Origin: JANNXY01 sp039795755
Lineage (GTDB): Bacteria > Patescibacteriota > Minisyncoccia > Phycocordibacterales > CAIZIN01
DNA: 8,144 bases
Assembly: GCA_039795755.1 (NCBI GenBank)
Contig: JBDKLF010000010.1
Span: forward strand, 1-8,144
Direction of reading: 5' to 3'
Every line of letters begins with the position of its first letter. Within the stretch, counting starts at the first letter, position 1. The position numbers were made by a program, and so were the translations under genes. Shown piece by piece: positions 6,903-8,144 of the stretch. Below the pieces are notes generated by a model that saw only the letters and a list, made by a program, of their open reading frames with translations, had not been told where the DNA came from and did no database searches.

Positions 6903-7884
6903 TAAGTGCAGGTAATGAATGCTGCTCAATTACCACTTCACGCAATGATGGTCTGTCATTAAGTGAAAACAACTGGGTAATTCGCTCTGCTAATTCATGT
7001 TCATTGTGTGCATGATACTTTGGGTTCGGTATCATTGTCTTGAAAGATTCATTCGAACTAACCACTGGAACCCCACAAGATAATGCTTCGAGAATCGCTT
7101 TGTCGAGACTTCCTGTATTACTCATATTTACAAACACATGTGCCTTTGAAATATACCCTGGCAATGCTGCGTGCTGTACAGGACCCACAAAATGAACTAC
7201 TTCTGTAAGATTATTTTTCTCAACTTTTTTCTTGAGATTTTCTTCGTATATTTTGTGACCAGGAAGACCTGCAGCTCCAATAATTGAAAGTGATGCTTGT
7301 GGAAATTTCTTTTGCACTTCAATAAATGCATCAATGATAGTATCGATACGCTTGACCGGAGAAATTCTTCCCACAGTAAGAAGCTCATACTTGTTATACC
7401 GCTCTTGTGGAACAAACGTATCAGTATCAATACCCTGACCAATAATGTGCAACTTATGAGTCACAATTCCATATCCTCGAGCAGTTGATGCAAATGCATG
7501 TGTCACAAATAAATTTGCAATACGAAGTGAAAATGGAACTTTGCCATGTGCGTACCATAGACCAACTTTCTTACCCATCATTCTCCAACAAAGTCCGCCA
7601 AGAATCGCATAGATCTGATTCATGTGAATAAAGACTTTATCGTACTGTTTACGATACTGCCATATATATCGATAGAAACGATACGCATACTTGAATCGAC
7701 TTACCCCTGACTCTTTACCAAGTGAAAGCACCGTTACATTCTCTGGTAAATCATGATTTCCTTTCTTGAGACAAATCACTGTCACATGTTCATACTGACG
7801 AGCAAACTCTCTCACCCATTCACAGAAAAATCCCAGTACTGGATCTTGATTATCTATGACTTGTGTAAGAATTAATAACTTCAT
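6877..7884 (-). CDS. GT4 family glycosyltransferase
   Basis: This 335-residue GT-B protein starts MKLLILTQVID, a typical GT4 first strand. The N-terminal half contains VGLWYAHG (107-114), where related enzymes read W..HG, and a linker that ends in IIGQGIDTDTF (147-157). The donor domain shows LLTVGRISPVKRIDTIIDAF (168-187), LSIIGAAG (199-206), VVHFVGPV (229-236) and SNTGSLDKAILEALSCGVPVV (255-275). The second Glu of the EX7E motif is present (Glu266), while Gly258 stands at the first position. The TGSLDK variant with Asp261 is seen in a GT4 subgroup, so the enzyme is probably active. Its start codon overlaps the stop of the upstream GT4 gene (ATGA), which suggests coupled translation, and no Shine-Dalgarno sequence precedes it. 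It likely adds one sugar of the glycan built by this cluster. The sugar is unknown. Confidence 0.92.
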   Translation of the reverse strand: MKLLILTQVIDNQDPVLGFFCEWVREFARQYEHVTVICLKKGNHDLPENVTVLSLGKESGVSRFKYAYRFYRYIWQYRKQYDKVFIHMNQIYAILGGLCWRMMGKKVGLWYAHGKVPFSLRIANLFVTHAFASTARGYGIVTHKLHIIGQGIDTDTFVPQERYNKYELLTVGRISPVKRIDTIIDAFIEVQKKFPQASLSIIGAAGLPGHKIYEENLKKKVEKNNLTEVVHFVGPVQHAALPGYISKAHVFVNMSNTGSLDKAILEALSCGVPVVSSNESFKTMIPNPKYHAHNEHELAERITQLFSLNDRPSLREVVIEQHSLPALIEKIKHVL

Positions 7885-8144
7885 ATAAGGTAATCATACA
7901 CCGCTTTTTGACTCTTGAGCATTGATTCTATCGAGAGCATGTTTTGGGCTTTTTCTCGAATAGCCTTTGACATATGTTCACGAAGCACAGAATCACTACT
8001 AAGTGTCTTTACCGCTTCAATAAAAGCCTTTTCATCTCCTTGCTGAATCACGTATCCTGACACTCCACACTCAACAATACCCTGAATACCACTCACCTGT
8101 GTGGTAATGACAGGAACTCCCGCCAATGCAGCCTCCATTATGAC
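7881..8144 (-). CDS. GT4 family glycosyltransferase, C-terminal part (cut by right window edge)
   Basis: The frame is open from the window edge to a TGA at 7883-7881, giving 87 residues. The visible part starts VIMEAALAGVPVITTQVSG, the second Glu region of the GT4 donor domain (normally E-x7-E-A-x-A-x-G-x-P-V). GIVECGVSGYVIQQGDEKAF and a C-terminal helix (VKTLSSDSVLREHMSKAIRE) follow, so this is the last quarter of a GT4 enzyme. The Met at 8138 sits inside the VIMEAALAG motif and is not the true start, which lies outside the window. The stop overlaps the start of the next GT4 gene (ATGA). This gene opens the visible part of the four-glycosyltransferase minus-strand unit, whose promoter is outside the window. 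Donor specificity cannot be judged. Confidence 0.88.
   Translation of the reverse strand, partial: VIMEAALAGVPVITTQVSGIQGIVECGVSGYVIQQGDEKAFIEAVKTLSSDSVLREHMSKAIREKAQNMLSIESMLKSQKAVYDYLI

Noticed and set aside
161..7488. Plus-strand and alternative-frame reading frames of 60-110 codons within the large genes
   Set aside because: They lie entirely or almost entirely opposite or out of frame with genes that have clear family motifs, and their translations show no recognisable domain.
8136..8138. ATG at 8138 as the start of the last gene
   Set aside because: It lies inside the conserved VIMEAALAG motif of the GT4 donor domain, and the frame stays open to the window edge, so the gene is truncated.
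1..8144. tRNA, rRNA, CRISPR array, insertion sequence, toxin-antitoxin or defence system
   Set aside because: Coding genes fill the window, the gaps are 1-53 bases, and none of the proteins or repeats fits these classes.

Overview
The window is a densely packed piece of a bacterial surface-glycan (exopolysaccharide, O-antigen-like or glycan-modification) gene cluster. It holds nine genes: eight on the minus strand and one on the plus strand. Two are cut by the window edges. Five encode glycosyltransferases (four GT4-type, one of them partial, and one membrane-anchored GT2-type). The others are a glutamine-dependent asparagine synthetase-type amidotransferase, two class I SAM methyltransferases (one FkbM-type) and the N-terminal part of a GtrA-like membrane protein. 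No tRNA, rRNA, CRISPR array, insertion sequence or transposase was seen, and no non-coding stretch exceeds about 55 bases.

Organism: coding is bacterial with the standard code (TGA is used as a stop twice). GC is about 40% in lines counted by eye. Gene spacing is minimal (ATGA overlaps, gaps of 1 to 15 bases). Recognisable Shine-Dalgarno sequences are lacking at nearly every start, and one promoter pair predicts leaderless messages. This would fit a small-genome uncultured lineage such as Candidatus Patescibacteria (CPR), but that is an inference from style and not a marker-based assignment.

Layout, in transcription order. Unit A (minus, entering from the right edge): partial GT4 (8144-7881), GT4 (7884-6877), GT4 (6864-5698), GT4-like (5689-4646). 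Unit B (plus, single gene): FkbM methyltransferase (3902-4666), whose 3' end overlaps the last gene of unit A by 21 bases. Unit C (minus, leaving at the left edge): GT2 with two C-terminal membrane helices (3848-2898), AsnB-type amidotransferase (2896-995), SAM methyltransferase (979-155), GtrA-like protein (158 to beyond 1). Units B and C diverge from a 53-base spacer that carries two face-to-face, overlapping promoter candidates. Each is placed so that transcription would begin at or within one or two bases of the start codon.

How the genes may work together: the four GT4 enzymes would assemble an oligosaccharide from nucleotide-sugar donors in the cytoplasm. The GT2 protein resembles polyprenyl-phosphate hexosyltransferases (GtrB/DPM1 type) and shares its operon with a GtrA-like protein, the classic partner for supplying lipid-linked sugars outside the membrane. 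The AsnB homologue may make asparagine, or may amidate a carboxyl group on a sugar, as similar proteins in glycan clusters do. The two methyltransferases would decorate the glycan. No nucleotide-sugar synthesis, polymerase, Wzx-type flippase or export gene is inside the window. I see no clearly unprecedented system. The points most worth a second look are the divergent leaderless promoters, an AT-rich island inside the AsnB gene, and the amidotransferase-methyltransferase-GtrA gene combination.
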